From an uncultured Granulicatella sp. (GTDB lineage: Bacteria > Bacillota > Bacilli > Lactobacillales > Aerococcaceae), in assembly GCA_900551535.1 (NCBI GenBank), contig URWJ01000065.1:1-7826 (forward strand): 7,826 bases of DNA. The letters run 5' to 3'. Positions 7,225-7,826 of this stretch are shown here, piece by piece; the stretch's first letter is position 1, and every line of letters begins with the position of its first letter. The translations under genes and the position numbers were made by a program. Under the pieces are notes generated by a model. It did no database searches and had not been told where the DNA came from. It saw only the letters and a program-made list of their open reading frames with translations.

Positions 7225-7253
7225 AATATACCACAAATAATTTTGAACTGCAA
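7225..7253 (-). promoter_or_regulatory. Extended -10 promoter of membrane-protein gene copy A
   Basis: On the minus strand TTGCAG (7248-7253), a 17-base spacer and TATATT (7225-7230) are preceded by TGG, giving an extended -10 signal. Transcription should start near 7218, a leader of about 30 bases before the ATG at 7187. The promoter lies just after the terminator of the right cassette, so the two cassettes are probably separate transcription units. Confidence 0.72.
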
Positions 7254-7299
7254 AATAAATTTTTCACTTTAATGGAGAGAATTTATTGGATTTGCATAT

Positions 7300-7326
7300 A
7301 AAAAAAACGACCCGCATTGCGAGTCG
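7300..7326 (-). terminator. Rho-independent terminator of the right cassette
   Basis: On the minus strand CGACTCGC and GCGGGTCG (7319-7326 with 7308-7315) form an 8-bp stem with one U.G pair and an AAT loop, followed directly by eight T. The plus strand has no T-run after the stem. It ends the transcript of the paralog at 7526-7826 and places RNA copy B inside a 3' UTR of about 225 bases. Confidence 0.88.
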
Positions 7327-7353
7327 GTTTGGTGGGTTGGTTTCAGTGAACCG

Positions 7354-7386
7354 TCAGCTAATATTCACAATGTGAATATTAGCTAA
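7354..7386 (-). other. Long AT-rich hairpin between RNA copy B and its terminator
   Basis: AGCTAATATTCAC (7372-7384) pairs without mismatch with GTGAATATTAGCT (7356-7368) around a three-base ATT loop. One wobble and one A-T pair extend it. It overlaps the last bases of the downstream direct repeat. No T-run follows. It could be a processing or stability structure, or a protein-binding palindrome in DNA. Confidence 0.6.
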
Positions 7387-7406
7387 ACGCTTTTTCTCAC
7401 ATCTTG
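7383..7406 (-). repeat. Downstream 24-base direct repeat of the right RNA element (partner 7504-7527)
   Basis: The two units match at 19 of 24 positions by hand: (A/C)A(G/A)GAT, AC or GT, GAGAAAA, then GCGTTTAG. The ending CGTTTAG differs from CGCYCAG in copy A but is shared by both units of this copy. The upstream unit overlaps the TAA stop codon of the paralog gene by two bases. Confidence 0.6.
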
Positions 7407-7527
7407 TAGTTGAACTCGAAAAGGCAGAAACGACGTCCACTTCGACAAATATACGCACGACTGCAAGCAGTCCCTTGCGTTATTTGTCTCCAGTGATTCG
7501 TTTCTAAACGCCTTTTCTCGTATCCTT
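7383..7527 (-). ncRNA. Putative structured RNA element, copy B
   Basis: This has the same architecture as copy A, right after the stop codon of the paralogous gene. P1 is TAGAAACGA/TCGTTTCTG (7498-7506 with 7425-7433), extended by AAAAGG/CCTTTT. The CACT/AGTG helix and its GGA/GA and GACG loops are unchanged. P2 is GACAAATA/TATTTGTC (7481-7488 with 7444-7451). P3 is ACGCA/TGCGT with the same bulged A. The AGG/G loop is unchanged. P4 is GACTG/CAGTC closed by a CTTG tetraloop. The tail CGAGTTCAACTACAA then GATGTGAG is shared. Compared with copy A, more than ten pairs change on both sides, which is hard to explain except by selection for an RNA fold. A hairpin and an intrinsic terminator follow, so the element lies in the 3' UTR and could also be released as a small RNA. 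Confidence 0.75.
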
Positions 7528-7826
7528 AAAATGGTCTATTATTTTCATACCCCACAGCTGTGTTAGGGAATTCTTGGGCAACTGCACGGAAGAATGGTTG
7601 TAAGAAGTCATCTGTTTCTTCACCGATGTTCTTAATTTCGATTTTCTTCTTCTTACCTTTGTATGAACTGTCGTCTGACAAGAAGATTAGGAATGATTCA
7701 ATGTTTGTTGTAACTCCATATCTCTTGTGTGATAGCTGATAGTGGTAAACGCGTTTTGCTTTTGTTAAGTCGTATACTTCTAATCCGCTCCAAGTAGTGA
7801 AGAAGTGGTTTTTGTAGATGTATACA
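7526..7826 (-). CDS. Membrane-protein paralog, copy B (5' part beyond window edge)
   Basis: Only the last 99 codons are inside the window. They read through VYDLTKAKRVYHYQ, ETDDFLQPFFRAVAQEFP and end GYENNRPF. By hand alignment about 51 of 99 residues match the C-terminal part of the protein at 6186-7187, including the closing RPF and the ETDDxLQPFF block, with a two-residue gap near the end. This part corresponds to the cytoplasmic domain after the second membrane helix; the N-terminal helices are off the window. Function is unknown. The gene is followed at once by RNA copy B and the terminator at 7300-7326. The pair looks like a tandem duplication that has since diverged, and the array may continue to the right. 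Confidence 0.88.
   Translation of the reverse strand, partial: VYIYKNHFFTTWSGLEVYDLTKAKRVYHYQLSHKRYGVTTNIESFLIFLSDDSSYKGKKKKIEIKNIGEETDDFLQPFFRAVAQEFPNTAVGYENNRPF

Noticed and set aside
7407..7420. GTTCAACTAC in the conserved tail as a tRNA-like T-loop
   Set aside because: The flanking bases do not form a T-stem and no acceptor, D or anticodon arms can be drawn.

Overview
The window looks like the chromosome of a low-GC Gram-positive bacterium of the Lactobacillales. The reasons are the core gene order, AGGAG-type ribosome binding sites, AT-rich intergenic DNA, and an ispA gene with no dxs beside it. A Carnobacteriaceae or Granulicatella-like host is my guess only; nothing here fixes the genus. 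All supported genes lie on the minus strand.

Right to left in the direction of transcription, the left three quarters (about 1-5759) is a compact housekeeping operon: folD, xseA, xseB, ispA, tlyA, recN. Gaps are at most 12 bases, xseA and xseB share one base, and several ribosome binding sites sit inside the end of the upstream gene. It combines one-carbon metabolism (FolD), DNA repair (exonuclease VII and RecN), prenyl diphosphate synthesis (IspA) and rRNA 2'-O-methylation (TlyA). The argR/ahrC regulator that usually lies between tlyA and recN is absent. recN starts with TTG and runs off the left edge. A candidate promoter with a perfect 20-base palindrome over its -10 region lies upstream of folD.

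The right quarter (about 5880-7826) is accessory in character. It holds two tandem copies of a cassette: a gene for a two-helix membrane protein of unknown function, followed at its stop codon by a roughly 147-base element that I read as a structured RNA. The left cassette is complete; the right one is cut by the window edge. The two RNA elements differ in most stem positions, but the changes are compensatory, while the internal loops and bulges are identical. This is the most interesting signal in the window. Each element is also bounded by imperfect 24-base direct repeats. I could not match it to any RNA family I know.

The right cassette ends in a clear intrinsic terminator, and the left gene has its own extended -10 promoter. 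The left cassette has no clear terminator before folD, so its transcript may read toward the housekeeping operon.
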